Source: an uncultured bacterium
GTDB taxonomy: Bacteria > Patescibacteriota > Minisyncoccia > Minisyncoccales > JAQTVQ01
Reading direction: 5' to 3'
DNA length: 23,176 bases
Assembly: GCA_903839905.1 (NCBI GenBank)
Contig: CAIMDX010000074.1
Span: 1-23,176, forward strand
Shown: piece after piece, positions 1 to 7,484 of the stretch
How the letters are laid out: each line of letters begins with the position of its first letter
How positions within the stretch are numbered: the first letter of the stretch is position 1
Translations under genes and position numbers: made by a program
Notes under the pieces: generated by a model
The model's database searches: none
Seen by the model: the letters and a program-made list of their open reading frames with translations, nothing else
Told to the model about the DNA's origin: nothing

Positions 1-66
1 ACGGCGGGCAAAGCCGGCTTTGCCCGCCGTAGCTCTCGCGGAGGAGGGGCCTCGACCAGTTTTTAA
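1..66. repeat. Palindromic repeat, DnaA-box family, truncated by window edge
   Basis: Positions 1-30 are a perfect 30-base palindrome (15-bp arms, acggcgggcaaagcc and its complement). It is followed by tagctctcgcgg and ggcctcgaccagttttt. The same modules (cggcgggcaaagc, gccgtagct, ggccttggccagttt) occur at 13634-13696 and 22799-22866. Those copies also carry a DnaA box; if this one has it, it lies outside the window. Confidence 0.7.
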
Positions 67-229
67 TATTTATGAAGGTATGATCTTTGCAGGTTTTAAA
101 TAAAGAAAAACGGTTGTAATGGTTTTGGATTTAGAACGGCATTATTTTTATAAAGAAAATTTTGGTTTGATCCTTGATCTTGGAAAAATTTGACAGTTTT
201 GGAAATTATATTTCTGATAAAACAGGGGA

Positions 230-257
230 TTGACAGGGTTTTGCGGCAAGGTAAAAT
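230..257 (+). promoter_or_regulatory. Sigma70-type promoter upstream of the TasA-like locus
   Basis: TTGACA (230-235), 16-bp spacer, TAAAAT (252-257). The predicted start is near 264, so the surface-protein mRNA would have an untranslated leader of about 290 nt holding a small ORF and a terminator. The same box pair and spacing occur at 20381-20408. A second TTGACA at 190-195 lacks a convincing -10. Confidence 0.6.
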
Positions 258-298
258 CATATTACAAAGATAAGAATTTGTAAGCAGGAATACGCACT

Positions 299-397
299 AT
301 GTTTGGCTGTAATTACTATCAGACAACTCAATATTGGAATTGTGAGACAGCCTTTGATTGGCAACGAATAGTTTTAAATTTTTTACGCGGAGCTTAG
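299..397 (+). CDS. 32-aa upstream ORF / possible leader peptide
   Basis: ATG at 299 follows an SD-like aggaa (286-290) at 8-nt spacing, unusual here because most genes lack an SD. The predicted transcript start is about 35 nt upstream. The 32-residue product is rich in aromatics: Phe at 2, 19 and 28, Tyr at 6, 7 and 12, Trp at 13 and 21. It has two Cys (4 and 15). The stop codon TAG (395-397) lies in the loop of an intrinsic terminator hairpin. It could be a regulatory leader for the downstream surface operon or a free-standing micro-gene. No homologue is recognised and function is unknown; coding status rests on SD, promoter and terminator placement only. Confidence 0.4.
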   Translation: MFGCNYYQTTQYWNCETAFDWQRIVLNFLRGA

Positions 398-411
398 GCT
401 TCGTTTTTTTT
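388..411 (+). terminator. Intrinsic terminator in the leader of the surface operon
   Basis: Stem cggagc (388-393) pairs with gcttcg (398-403) around a TTAG loop, with one G-U pair inside the stem and one extending it, followed by eight T (404-411). It lies about 145 bp before the TasA-like gene, so transcription from 230-257 must pass it to express the surface proteins. A sequence at 429-439 complementary to the 3' arm and T-run (aaaaagcgaag) could form an alternative hairpin or make the site bidirectional. Confidence 0.6.
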
Positions 412-555
412 ATTGAATTTTTTGATAAAAAAGCGAAGCGTGGGCTTAACAAAAATAACGCCATTTGGTCGGCTTGCTCTGTCCCTGCAGGGCAACAAAA
501 AACGCAGGGGAGAAGTTTTGATAACAAGAAATAATTGGCTTAATTTTAAATTATT

Positions 556-1767
556 ATGAACAAAAAAATTATTGTAAGTTTGATGACTATTACGATCGTT
601 GCCGTGGCGGCCATCGGCGGAACTGTTGCTTACTTTTCAAGCACGCAAACCTCCGAAGATAATATTATTAAAGCGGGCACCATCAAATTGACAGTTGACC
701 ACACTAGACAGAGCTACAACGGCGTGGATTGCCAAACATGTACTGAAAAACTTTACAGCGGCACAGACGATGTGGTTACTGCAATGGCTGGCGGCACTGG
801 CAGTTTTGCTTCCCATAACGCCTTATTGGTGAACCCAATAAACAGCGCTTGGGTAACGATGGAGGCATCATTAACTCCTGCAAAATGGGTATGGACTGCT
901 AACGGCACATCTGATTGGGATGCGCAAAATAAAGTAACCTACACATTTGAAAGAACCTTTCAATGGTGGGATCCTTCCTTTGGCGGAACAATCAATTTAT
1001 CAGTCGGCGCGGATAATGGCGTGAAAGTATGGCTTAATGACACTATGGTTTGCGACTATTCAACCGTAGAAAAGAATTATCAGACCCCTGCCAAGAATTG
1101 TTCTTTTGCAGCCGGAGATTTACATCAAGGGACGAATATATTAAAATTTGAAGTTACGAATTTCCCGATAGCTGGCGCGACAAATGCTAACAATCCTGCC
1201 GGTTTGATCTATAACTTGGCCATTAACGGCAATTGCAGCGGTGCCGAATCTGCCTTAGCGCAACAATGCCAATTATGGAATGCGAAAAATTTAGCAGGCG
1301 AAAAATTCTTCAACTTTAACGATGTCAAACCCGGAGATTGGGGCACGAATGTCATCAGCTTGCATGTAACCAGCAATGATGCGCATGTTTGCATGTATGT
1401 TCCTAGCTATACATCTGTTCCGGTTCAAGCTCCTTTAGCCAATTACATCAATTTCTATCTGTGGAATGATGAAAATCAAAATGGCGTTCAAGATGGAAGC
1501 GAAGCTACCATCACAACAACAGATTCCACTTTGGCAGGATTAAAAGCTAATTTGGGAGAAATTGCGGGAAATGGAACTAAATATCTTGGCGTCAGATGGT
1601 GCTTTGGAAAGATCTCTGGCGACACTTGCAATGGAGAGGGCACTAATGATAACGGCTACAATTCTGCGCAAGGCAACGAATTATTAGCTGATTTAGGCTT
1701 TTACGCAGTTCAAACTCGTCACAACGACGGCCAGTTTGAATGTCCTGTAACTATGCCCGAATACTAG
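556..1767 (+). CDS. TasA/camelysin-like secreted surface protein, SipW-type signal
   Basis: 403 aa. The N-terminus is a SipW-class signal peptide: KK at 3-4, a hydrophobic stretch at about 6-27, then GGTVAYFSSTQTSEDN followed by KAGTIKL. This is the pattern of TasA/camelysin-family exported subunits. Residues of about 90-225 look like an inserted beta-sandwich, with alternating hydrophobic and Gly/Asn-rich segments and a NxxNPAGLIY motif recalling galactose-binding-like folds; that is inference. The C-terminal part resumes camelysin-like sequence (NFNDVKPGDWGTN, then NDENQNGVQDG). Several Cys may form disulphides. No SD; the ATG directly precedes the signal peptide. It is followed by a SipW-type peptidase and two more secreted proteins. 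Likely role is a fibre or surface-layer subunit. TasA-type architecture is clear; biological function is inferred. Confidence 0.75.
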   Translation: MNKKIIVSLMTITIVAVAAIGGTVAYFSSTQTSEDNIIKAGTIKLTVDHTRQSYNGVDCQTCTEKLYSGTDDVVTAMAGGTGSFASHNALLVNPINSAWVTMEASLTPAKWVWTANGTSDWDAQNKVTYTFERTFQWWDPSFGGTINLSVGADNGVKVWLNDTMVCDYSTVEKNYQTPAKNCSFAAGDLHQGTNILKFEVTNFPIAGATNANNPAGLIYNLAINGNCSGAESALAQQCQLWNAKNLAGEKFFNFNDVKPGDWGTNVISLHVTSNDAHVCMYVPSYTSVPVQAPLANYINFYLWNDENQNGVQDGSEATITTTDSTLAGLKANLGEIAGNGTKYLGVRWCFGKISGDTCNGEGTNDNGYNSAQGNELLADLGFYAVQTRHNDGQFECPVTMPEY

Positions 1768-1782
1768 CAGAACTAATAGAAT

Positions 1783-1840
1783 AACGAATATAATTTAATT
1801 CGTTGAGGTTTTTCTTTCTCCTTCTCTCTTGAGAAGGAGA
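1783..1840 (+). other. Two tandem intercistronic hairpins
   Basis: Hairpin 1 is aacgaat (1783-1789) with attcgtt (1798-1804), 7 bp, followed by gagg and five T. Hairpin 2 is tctccttctc (1817-1826), TCTT loop, gagaaggaga (1831-1840), 10 bp perfect and not followed by T. They lie between the TasA-like and signal-peptidase genes and could give partial termination or mRNA stabilisation, favouring the structural subunit over its peptidase. Confidence 0.5.
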
Positions 1841-1870
1841 AGACAAAGGCCTTAATAAAGCCTGAAAAAG

Positions 1871-2425
1871 ATGAAAAAAACGACAATTTTTTACAATTTA
1901 GCAGTTGTCTTGCTGATTGCACTAGCGGCATTGTTGTTTTTTTCTAAGTTGCCGATTCCGGGTAACTACAAGGCACTCACGGTGTTGTCAGGTTCAATGG
2001 AGCCGGCGATAAAAATGGGAAGCGTGGTAATAATAGTACCAGCAAAAGATTATAAGATCGGTGATATTATTACCTTTGGCGAGATCTCGGCGCAAAAAAA
2101 ACCTACCACGCACCGAATCTATGACATCAAGATAGTTGATGGGGAGTCGGTTTATATAACCAAAGGTGATGCCAATAATTCGCCGGATGGCCAAGATGTA
2201 ATGCAAGGCGAAATTATCGGCAAGGTCTTATTTTCCATTCCCTATTTGGGCTACGCATTGAATTTCATAAAAGAACCTGCAGGGTTTTCAATGATCATTA
2301 TTTTCCCTGCGGTATTGATTATTTTAGGGGAATTGCAAAAAATTTGGCGCGAAATTATCCAAAAAAAGAAAAAAATTAAGGCCGCCGAGGATGCAGGCCA
2401 AAAAGAAAAGAATAGCAATGTTTAA
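1871..2425 (+). CDS. sipW: SipW-type (ER/archaeal-type) signal peptidase I
   Basis: 184 aa membrane serine peptidase that would remove SipW-class signal peptides from TasA-like proteins. TM1 is at about 8-25 and TM2 near 135-155, with a lysine-rich C-terminus. The catalytic Ser42 lies in LSGSMEP. The usual bacterial general-base Lys is replaced by His81 in TTHRI, the hallmark of the SipW/ER/archaeal S26 group. The box KGDANNSPD (98-106) supplies the conserved Asp residues. Length matches SipW. It lies between two genes whose N-termini carry SipW-class signals. The next gene overlaps its 3' end, which implies cotranscription. Confidence 0.88.
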   Translation: MKKTTIFYNLAVVLLIALAALLFFSKLPIPGNYKALTVLSGSMEPAIKMGSVVIIVPAKDYKIGDIITFGEISAQKKPTTHRIYDIKIVDGESVYITKGDANNSPDGQDVMQGEIIGKVLFSIPYLGYALNFIKEPAGFSMIIIFPAVLIILGELQKIWREIIQKKKKIKAAEDAGQKEKNSNV

Positions 2426-4193
2426 AAATTTCAAAAAAATCATTTTAGCGTTGTTGATCGCGGGGATGAATGCCAATGGGCTGTCCGCGGTTTTTGGTAC
2501 CTATTCCTATTTTTCCGATACGCAAATATCATCGGAAAATTTCTTCCACGCATCCAATTTAGATTTTTCTCTTGTTTCTCCGGCTGATTTTTCGCCAAAA
2601 GTTTATCCTAATTCCGCAACCAGCAGCCGTTCAATCAGCCTGCAAAACGACGGATTGCTTGGCTTTAATTACGAAGTCAAAAGCAATAATGCGAGCGGCA
2701 CGCTTTGCGATTTTCTTAATTTGAAAGCAACTTTGAGAGGCATCCAAGTTTATGACGGAGCTTTAAAAAGTTTTGACTTTTCTGCCGGAGAATTTGCCGC
2801 TTCTACGACCAATTGGCAATTTATAGCTTCAATGACCAGTACCGATACTGTACTTCAAGATCAAACCTGTCAATTTAACTTTGTTTTCAATGGCACACAA
2901 TTAGAAGGCGCGGGTTTTTACAACGAAGAGACGATTGCCAATACAATCACTTCCAGTCAATGGCAGAAAGTAGTCATTAACAAGGTTTATTACGATGTTT
3001 GCGATAAGGCAGATGGAAGTTGCGGCGAATACAAAGGGGAAGAAGACAAAAACGAATGGATAGAACTTTACAACCCAACCAATGCAGCCGTAGATTTGCA
3101 AGGCTGGACTATTTACAATCATAACGATCATGCAACGATTCATAACAAACTTGAAATACCGGCCTTAGGTTACGCTATCTTGACCCACGACGCCACCACT
3201 GAAAAATATTGGGAAATTCCAACTAATGTTTCGGTCTCTTATCAACTGGGCGGACAATTTATAATGGACAATGACAATGATATGCTGGTCTTAAAAGATG
3301 GCAATGAAGCCGTCGTTGATCAGATGAATTGGGGAACTCCTGATCCGGCATGGGATAATTACAGCGATAATCTTTGGAACCCGGGAGTTGTTGATGCAGA
3401 TGAAGGTTTTATGATCGGCAGAGTTCCGGCCGGATTTGATACCGACCAAGTGACGGATTGGCAATCCTTGGGATTGCCCCAAGTGAAGGTTATCCGCCCG
3501 AACGGCGGAGAGAAATTTTATCTCAAAACCCATGAAGATCTAAAATGGGAAGCTTTGAATCTTAATGGATTGACGAGTGATCTTAGCTTTGATATTTGGT
3601 ATTCTAATGATAAGGGAAAAACTTGGGGAAGGATCGTCTCTAACGCTTCAACTACGGAGAATAACGGTGTTTTCACTTATGATTGGTATGTGCTTCCTTT
3701 CGTGGGAGACGACGGCAATTATAATACCATCTCAAGTAAGGCACGGATAAAAGTAATCGCTTACGGACCAGAAAATTTTATGGTCCAAGGATCAGACGCT
3801 TCAGATAATAATTTCTGTCCGCCGATTGATATGAGCGTTCTCACGCAGGAAGAAATAGACAAACTTATCGCGATGGACATTATAGATATTAACGGAAATG
3901 TTTTAGGAGAAGAGGAAGATGGGAACGGCGGAAACGGAGAAATTACGGGACAAAATGAAGAAGAAGCTCCTGTTGAAACAGAGCCGGCTATTAATGAACC
4001 GGCTATAGAAGAAGAGCCTATAGTTGAACCGGAAGTTGCGCCTGAACAAAACGAAATTTCGGAACCCGCAATCATCAACGAAGGAGAAACAGCTGGCGGA
4101 GAAGGAGAAGCCTCTCCCGAAACCACCCCGCCCAGCAATCCTCCTCCCGAAAATAACAATGTTGAAATTAGCCAACAAACCGCTGGTGAATAA
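2418..4193 (+). CDS. Secreted lamin-tail-domain protein, SipW-type signal
   Basis: About 591 aa from ATG 2418. An in-frame ATG at 2391 would add nine residues but has gagg touching the start codon; 2418 gives a normal signal (MFKNFKKIILALL) and an 8-nt overlap with sipW. After the membrane segment, GTYSYFSDTQISSEN is the SipW-class motif. The N-terminal third is camelysin-like. Residues of about 184-310 form a lamin-tail domain (NEWIELYNPTN, DLQGWTIYN, LGYAILTHD, DMLVLKDG). At about 360 a PNGGEKF motif opens an Ig-like/Kre9-type beta domain (SNDKGKTWGRI). The last roughly 95 residues are acidic E/P/N-rich low complexity, perhaps a wall-spanning stalk. No LPXTG or C-terminal TM is present. Probably a surface-fibre accessory or adhesion protein. 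Confidence 0.75.
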   Translation: MFKNFKKIILALLIAGMNANGLSAVFGTYSYFSDTQISSENFFHASNLDFSLVSPADFSPKVYPNSATSSRSISLQNDGLLGFNYEVKSNNASGTLCDFLNLKATLRGIQVYDGALKSFDFSAGEFAASTTNWQFIASMTSTDTVLQDQTCQFNFVFNGTQLEGAGFYNEETIANTITSSQWQKVVINKVYYDVCDKADGSCGEYKGEEDKNEWIELYNPTNAAVDLQGWTIYNHNDHATIHNKLEIPALGYAILTHDATTEKYWEIPTNVSVSYQLGGQFIMDNDNDMLVLKDGNEAVVDQMNWGTPDPAWDNYSDNLWNPGVVDADEGFMIGRVPAGFDTDQVTDWQSLGLPQVKVIRPNGGEKFYLKTHEDLKWEALNLNGLTSDLSFDIWYSNDKGKTWGRIVSNASTTENNGVFTYDWYVLPFVGDDGNYNTISSKARIKVIAYGPENFMVQGSDASDNNFCPPIDMSVLTQEEIDKLIAMDIIDINGNVLGEEEDGNGGNGEITGQNEEEAPVETEPAINEPAIEEEPIVEPEVAPEQNEISEPAIINEGETAGGEGEASPETTPPSNPPPENNNVEISQQTAGE

Positions 4194-4198
4194 GAAAT

Positions 4199-5638
4199 AT
4201 GACCATTAAATTACAAAAATTAAATATCGCACTGGTTTCCATTTTGACTTTGGCATTTTTCGCTTTTGCGGGAGTGGGGCAGGCCAAAGCCGGCGAGCTT
4301 GATGTCCACTTTTCAAACGAACCTAATCCGATGTTTAATGCCCCTAATTTTTTACCCGGCGATTCAGCTTCCGGGTCGGCATCAGTTTATAACGCTTCAT
4401 CCTCGGCGAAAGATGTCATTGTTTGGACAACCAAAGTCAGCAATCCTGTAAATAGCGAAGGAAAAAAGCTGGGAGATGCTTTAACGATATCAATTACGAA
4501 ACACGGAGAAACAACTCCGATTTACGATAGATCCTTAACTAATTTTTTTACAGAAACTGGCAACGATATTCATTTTCCTCTTATTTATAACTACTTTCTT
4601 TTGGAAAATAATCTGTCTGCCGGGGGGACTGGAATTTATGACTTTAATATTTCTTTTGACTCTTCAGCTGGAAACGAATATCAAAAGGCGACAACGGGTT
4701 TTGATCTTAACATCGGATCCTGGCAGGAGTACCTAAATAATACTCCCTCTGAACATACTTATTTCTCCGCTGGTGGAGGGGGATCAGCGCCTTTGCTTGA
4801 ACTTGAGATAACAAATGTCAAAGATAAAAATACAAGCTATTTTAATTCCACTATTTCTTGGGACACTAACGAACTGGCCAGCACCCAAATAATTTATTCC
4901 AAACAAGACCAGCCGCATGTCCTAACCAATGCTCCGGCTCTTTACGGATATGCTAATGCCTACCCTTTGCCGGAAAATCTTAACTTTACTTATCATCACC
5001 AGGTATTTTTAAGCAACTTGGCTCCTTGCTCCAAATATTATTATCGCGTCGTTTCCCATATGCAGGGTAAAGCAGACACCGTCAGCCGGCCGGAACAGTC
5101 GTTCACGACCGCTTGCCCCCAACAGCCAGAGCAACAACAGGGGAACGGCAATAACGGCCAAGGATCCGGCTTGCTGGCTAGAAATCCGATCAATCCAAGA
5201 GTAAATGGAACTTCGGTTGGAGACGAAAACGACCAAGGGACAATCCAAGACAATCAAGGACAATCGGAACAGCAGGGAGAGCAGGTTCAACCTGAAGACA
5301 AAAAAACAAATTTTAATTTGATGGCTAGCTTGGCTTCAATGTGGGACAGTTTAGGCTTTAATGCTTGCTGGCCCAATTTCCCATGGTGGCTGTTCCTGCT
5401 CTTCGCCGTTTATCCGATATTGAAAGGGTTAGACTATTGGAATGGCAGACGCAATAGAAGCATCTCTTTCTCTCTTATAAGCTTAATACCGATAATTACC
5501 GCTATCTGGGCATATATTAATAAATATGTCTGCTTGCCTTGGTGGTTATTATTGATATTTCTCATCGCCAGCATTCTTATTTGGTTATTTGACCGGAAAA
5601 AATCTCCGCGAAGACAAGTATCCACTCCGAGGGTCTAA
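4199..5638 (+). CDS. Membrane-anchored camelysin-like/FnIII-like surface protein
   Basis: 479 aa. The classical Sec signal (TM about 9-27, AKA before Gly32) differs from the SipW-class signals of its neighbours. Residues of about 32-175 resemble a TasA/camelysin beta domain. Residues of about 195-305 are FnIII-like (TISWDTNELASTQIIY, then LAPCSKYYYRVVS). A Q/N/G-rich linker (310-370) leads to three TM helices (about 395-411, 421-440, 446-464) with WPNFPWW and LPWWLL motifs and a basic tail. It could be the membrane base of the fibre made by the upstream genes. It starts 5 nt after the previous stop. Its last codons and its stop lie inside a palindromic hairpin repeat (5627-5645), so the C-terminus ...STPRV may be repeat-derived. 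Confidence 0.7.
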   Translation: MTIKLQKLNIALVSILTLAFFAFAGVGQAKAGELDVHFSNEPNPMFNAPNFLPGDSASGSASVYNASSSAKDVIVWTTKVSNPVNSEGKKLGDALTISITKHGETTPIYDRSLTNFFTETGNDIHFPLIYNYFLLENNLSAGGTGIYDFNISFDSSAGNEYQKATTGFDLNIGSWQEYLNNTPSEHTYFSAGGGGSAPLLELEITNVKDKNTSYFNSTISWDTNELASTQIIYSKQDQPHVLTNAPALYGYANAYPLPENLNFTYHHQVFLSNLAPCSKYYYRVVSHMQGKADTVSRPEQSFTTACPQQPEQQQGNGNNGQGSGLLARNPINPRVNGTSVGDENDQGTIQDNQGQSEQQGEQVQPEDKKTNFNLMASLASMWDSLGFNACWPNFPWWLFLLFAVYPILKGLDYWNGRRNRSISFSLISLIPIITAIWAYINKYVCLPWWLLLIFLIASILIWLFDRKKSPRRQVSTPRV

Positions 5639-5645
5639 CCCTCGG
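5627..5645. repeat. TTAG/CTAA-centred hairpin containing a stop codon
   Basis: ccgagggt, cta, accctcgg: perfect 8-bp arms around a 3-nt centre. The stop TAA (5636-5638) of the upstream gene is in the centre and first base of the right arm. Four T follow, so it could also act as a weak terminator. Confidence 0.75.
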
Positions 5646-5665
5646 TTTTGGTAACTTTAGTAAAA

Positions 5666-5719
5666 AAGAGTTAAACCCTTGCGCATTTTTGTCTTTGTCA
5701 GGAGGGGTTAGACCCCTCC
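5666..5719. repeat. Degenerate and perfect TTAG-centred hairpins
   Basis: 5666-5680 (aagagttaaaccctt, followed by gcgca) is a degenerate copy. 5701-5719 (ggaggggt, tag, acccctcc) is a perfect 8-bp hairpin. The segment cccttgcgca at 5676-5685 recurs at 12986-12995 beside other copies, so these belong to one family. Confidence 0.65.
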
Positions 5720-5730
5720 CTTGCTCCTTA

Positions 5731-5759
5731 TTGCAAAAAAATTCCGGGTTTAATAAAAT
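5731..5759 (+). promoter_or_regulatory. Promoter for the subtilase gene
   Basis: TTGCAA (5731-5736), 17-bp spacer, TAAAAT (5754-5759). The predicted start is near 5766, leaving a leader of about 33 nt with no SD before ATG 5799. Confidence 0.5.
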
Positions 5760-5798
5760 ACAGGCAAGGATAAAAAATAATTATAAATTTTTAAGATA

Positions 5799-7070
5799 AT
5801 GGCAAAACAAAAATTTTCTATAATTTTAGGTATAGCCGTAATTTTGGCGATAAGCGGCTATTCGGCCCAAACGCTGGCTGCCCAGAACGGGCAGAGAGAA
5901 GAAAAAATTCCTGGGCAATATATTGTTGTTTTCAAAGATAATGTAGCTGACGCCGATTTAGCTGCCGAGGATATGGCTAAAAAACACGGGCTGAACCTGA
6001 CCAATAAATATAGCCATGTAATCAGGGGGTTTGCCGCAACCATATCCGATGCGGAGCTGGCTGAAATAAAAAACGATCCCAGGGTTGATTTTGTGAGCGA
6101 AGACCGCGTAGTTTATGCAGACGGAAAACCGGGACAAACAATAGTCCAATCGGCACAAACCATTCCTACCGGGATCAAGCGTATCGGCGCAGCCAGCAGC
6201 ACCAATAAAGGAGCGGGCATAGGAGTTGCTGTTATTGATACGGGGATAGACCTTACCCATCCCGACCTTAAAGCCAATATTGCGACAGTAAATAAAACTT
6301 GTATTGCGAGAACTTTGAATGCCAATGACGATAACGGCCATGGCACGCATGTGGCTGGAACGATCGCTGCCGTTAATAATACGATCGGCGTGGTCGGAGT
6401 TGCTCCCGGAGCCAAGCTTTTTGCCGTAAAAGTCTTGGACAAGAACGGGTCCGGAACCTGGTCAAGCGTTATTTGCGGCATTGATTGGGTGACCGCTAAT
6501 GCGCAAGCTTACGGAATAAAAGTGGCGAATATGAGCTTGGGCGGAACGGGAAAAAGCGATAATAATTGCGGAAATACGAATAATGACGCACTCCATAAAG
6601 CAATTTGCAGGTCTAGAGATAAGGGCGTAACTTATGTCGTTGCCGCTGGAAATGAAAGCACTGATGCGGCGAATTCCGTTCCGTCTTCTTACAACGATGC
6701 GGTTATTACAGTATCGGCCCTTGTTGATACGAACGGCCAGGCGAATGGAGGCGGCGCCTCTACCGGCTATGGAACGGACGATACCTTCGCTTCTTTCAGT
6801 AATTATGGATCTTCAACTGTTGATATCGGAGCGCCCGGAGTGAACATCTTTTCTACTTACAAGGGCGGAACCTACGCGACAATGAGCGGGACCAGCATGG
6901 CTTCGCCTCATGTTGCCGGAGCCGCGGCCTTATACTTAAAATCCAACCCTTCCGCCGTATGGACGCAAGTTCGCGACGCCCTTATGGCTGTCGGAGAAAA
7001 ATTGAATTTTGGCCACACTGATCCATCCGGTCTTCATTCTGAACCAATATTGCAAACCGGATCACTCTAA
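5799..7070 (+). CDS. Secreted subtilisin-like serine protease (S8) with I9 propeptide
   Basis: 423 aa. A signal peptide (about 6-28, ending TLAAQ) is followed by an inhibitor-I9 propeptide (about 38-108; GQYIVVFKD, then RVDFVSEDRVV). The catalytic domain (about 125-405) has the complete triad: Asp147 in VIDTG, His181 in GHGTHVAG and Ser366 in GTSMASPH. Asn285 in VAAGNES is the oxyanion residue. The propeptide and core resemble proteinase-K/subtilisin-group enzymes. Four Cys (168, 226, 257, 270) could form disulphides. No C-terminal anchor is seen, so it is probably released or wall-associated and may degrade external protein or process surface proteins of the upstream locus. Its own promoter lies just upstream. 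Family is certain; substrate is unknown. Confidence 0.93.
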   Translation: MAKQKFSIILGIAVILAISGYSAQTLAAQNGQREEKIPGQYIVVFKDNVADADLAAEDMAKKHGLNLTNKYSHVIRGFAATISDAELAEIKNDPRVDFVSEDRVVYADGKPGQTIVQSAQTIPTGIKRIGAASSTNKGAGIGVAVIDTGIDLTHPDLKANIATVNKTCIARTLNANDDNGHGTHVAGTIAAVNNTIGVVGVAPGAKLFAVKVLDKNGSGTWSSVICGIDWVTANAQAYGIKVANMSLGGTGKSDNNCGNTNNDALHKAICRSRDKGVTYVVAAGNESTDAANSVPSSYNDAVITVSALVDTNGQANGGGASTGYGTDDTFASFSNYGSSTVDIGAPGVNIFSTYKGGTYATMSGTSMASPHVAGAAALYLKSNPSAVWTQVRDALMAVGEKLNFGHTDPSGLHSEPILQTGSL

Positions 7071-7115
7071 AATTTTTCAAAGGCTTGGATTGAAAATAAT
7101 TATTAAGATCAAAAT

Positions 7116-7340
7116 ATGAAGCCGGAAGACAATCAGGAAAATTTTAAAAAGTGCGTTTGCGGCGAGTGTTTGGTCCACGCCGAATATTGCCGTGAAAGGA
7201 ACGAATTGCTTTTTTGCGCCCGCACTAATTCCGCTTGCGAAATAGAACAAAACCAGAAGTGCATCTGCGGCAGCTGCCCCGTTTATTTTGAAAACAGGCT
7301 GGAAGGGGAATATTACTGCGCCAAGGAATTTAAAGAATAA
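7116..7340 (+). CDS. DUF2769 family cysteine-rich protein
   Basis: 74 aa, 10 Cys. Two halves each carry CxCxxC (KCVCGEC near 13-17 and KCICGSC near 49-53), followed by spaced Cys (LLFCAR, EYYC). This matches the DUF2769 pattern, best known from methanogenic archaea and scattered bacteria. The Cys arrangement suggests bound metal, but function is unknown and no catalytic motif is present. No signal peptide, so it is cytoplasmic. It follows the subtilase by 45 bp with no visible terminator and may be cotranscribed. A TTAG-type hairpin lies downstream. Confidence 0.7.
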   Translation: MKPEDNQENFKKCVCGECLVHAEYCRERNELLFCARTNSACEIEQNQKCICGSCPVYFENRLEGEYYCAKEFKE

Positions 7341-7374
7341 CCCAAAAACTAGATAATCCCGGAAGGTATCCACG

Positions 7375-7393
7375 CCGAGGGTTAGACCCCTCC
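7375..7393. repeat. TTAG-centred hairpin, hybrid copy
   Basis: ccgagggt, tag, acccctcc. The left arm equals that of the copy at 5627 and the right arm equals that of the copy at 5701, so pairing is imperfect (gagggt with accc(c)tc). Lies just downstream of the DUF2769 gene. Confidence 0.65.
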
Positions 7394-7436
7394 TTTACCT
7401 TCTTTAATGTTTTAGCTGTTTTTTAATTCTATTTTT

Positions 7437-7445
7437 TGGTATAAT
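7437..7445 (+). promoter_or_regulatory. Extended -10 promoter for the ECF sigma gene
   Basis: TGGTATAAT is a perfect TGnTATAAT extended -10; no good -35. The predicted start is near 7452, with a 33-nt leader lacking an SD before ATG 7485. Confidence 0.6.
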
Positions 7446-7484
7446 ATAATATTATCTCACCTTGTATTTAGAGCTAAATGTTTT

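Noticed and set aside
297..527. Minus-strand 76-aa ORF in the leader of the surface operon.
   Set aside because: Composition is unlike a protein, it spans the T-run/A-run terminator region and overlaps the better supported plus-strand ORF with SD and promoter.
2391..2417. Earlier start for the lamin-tail protein.
   Set aside because: gagg abuts the ATG with no spacing; starting at 2418 gives a normal signal peptide.
3761..4159. Ser/Gly-rich minus-strand ORFs opposite the acidic tail of the lamin-tail protein (also 3903-4178).
   Set aside because: These are complements of the E/P/N-rich low-complexity coding sequence, with no start signals.
4024..4209. Plus-strand 61-aa ORF in another frame of the acidic tail.
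   Set aside because: Lys/Pro-rich shadow of the real frame, which is supported by domains on both sides.
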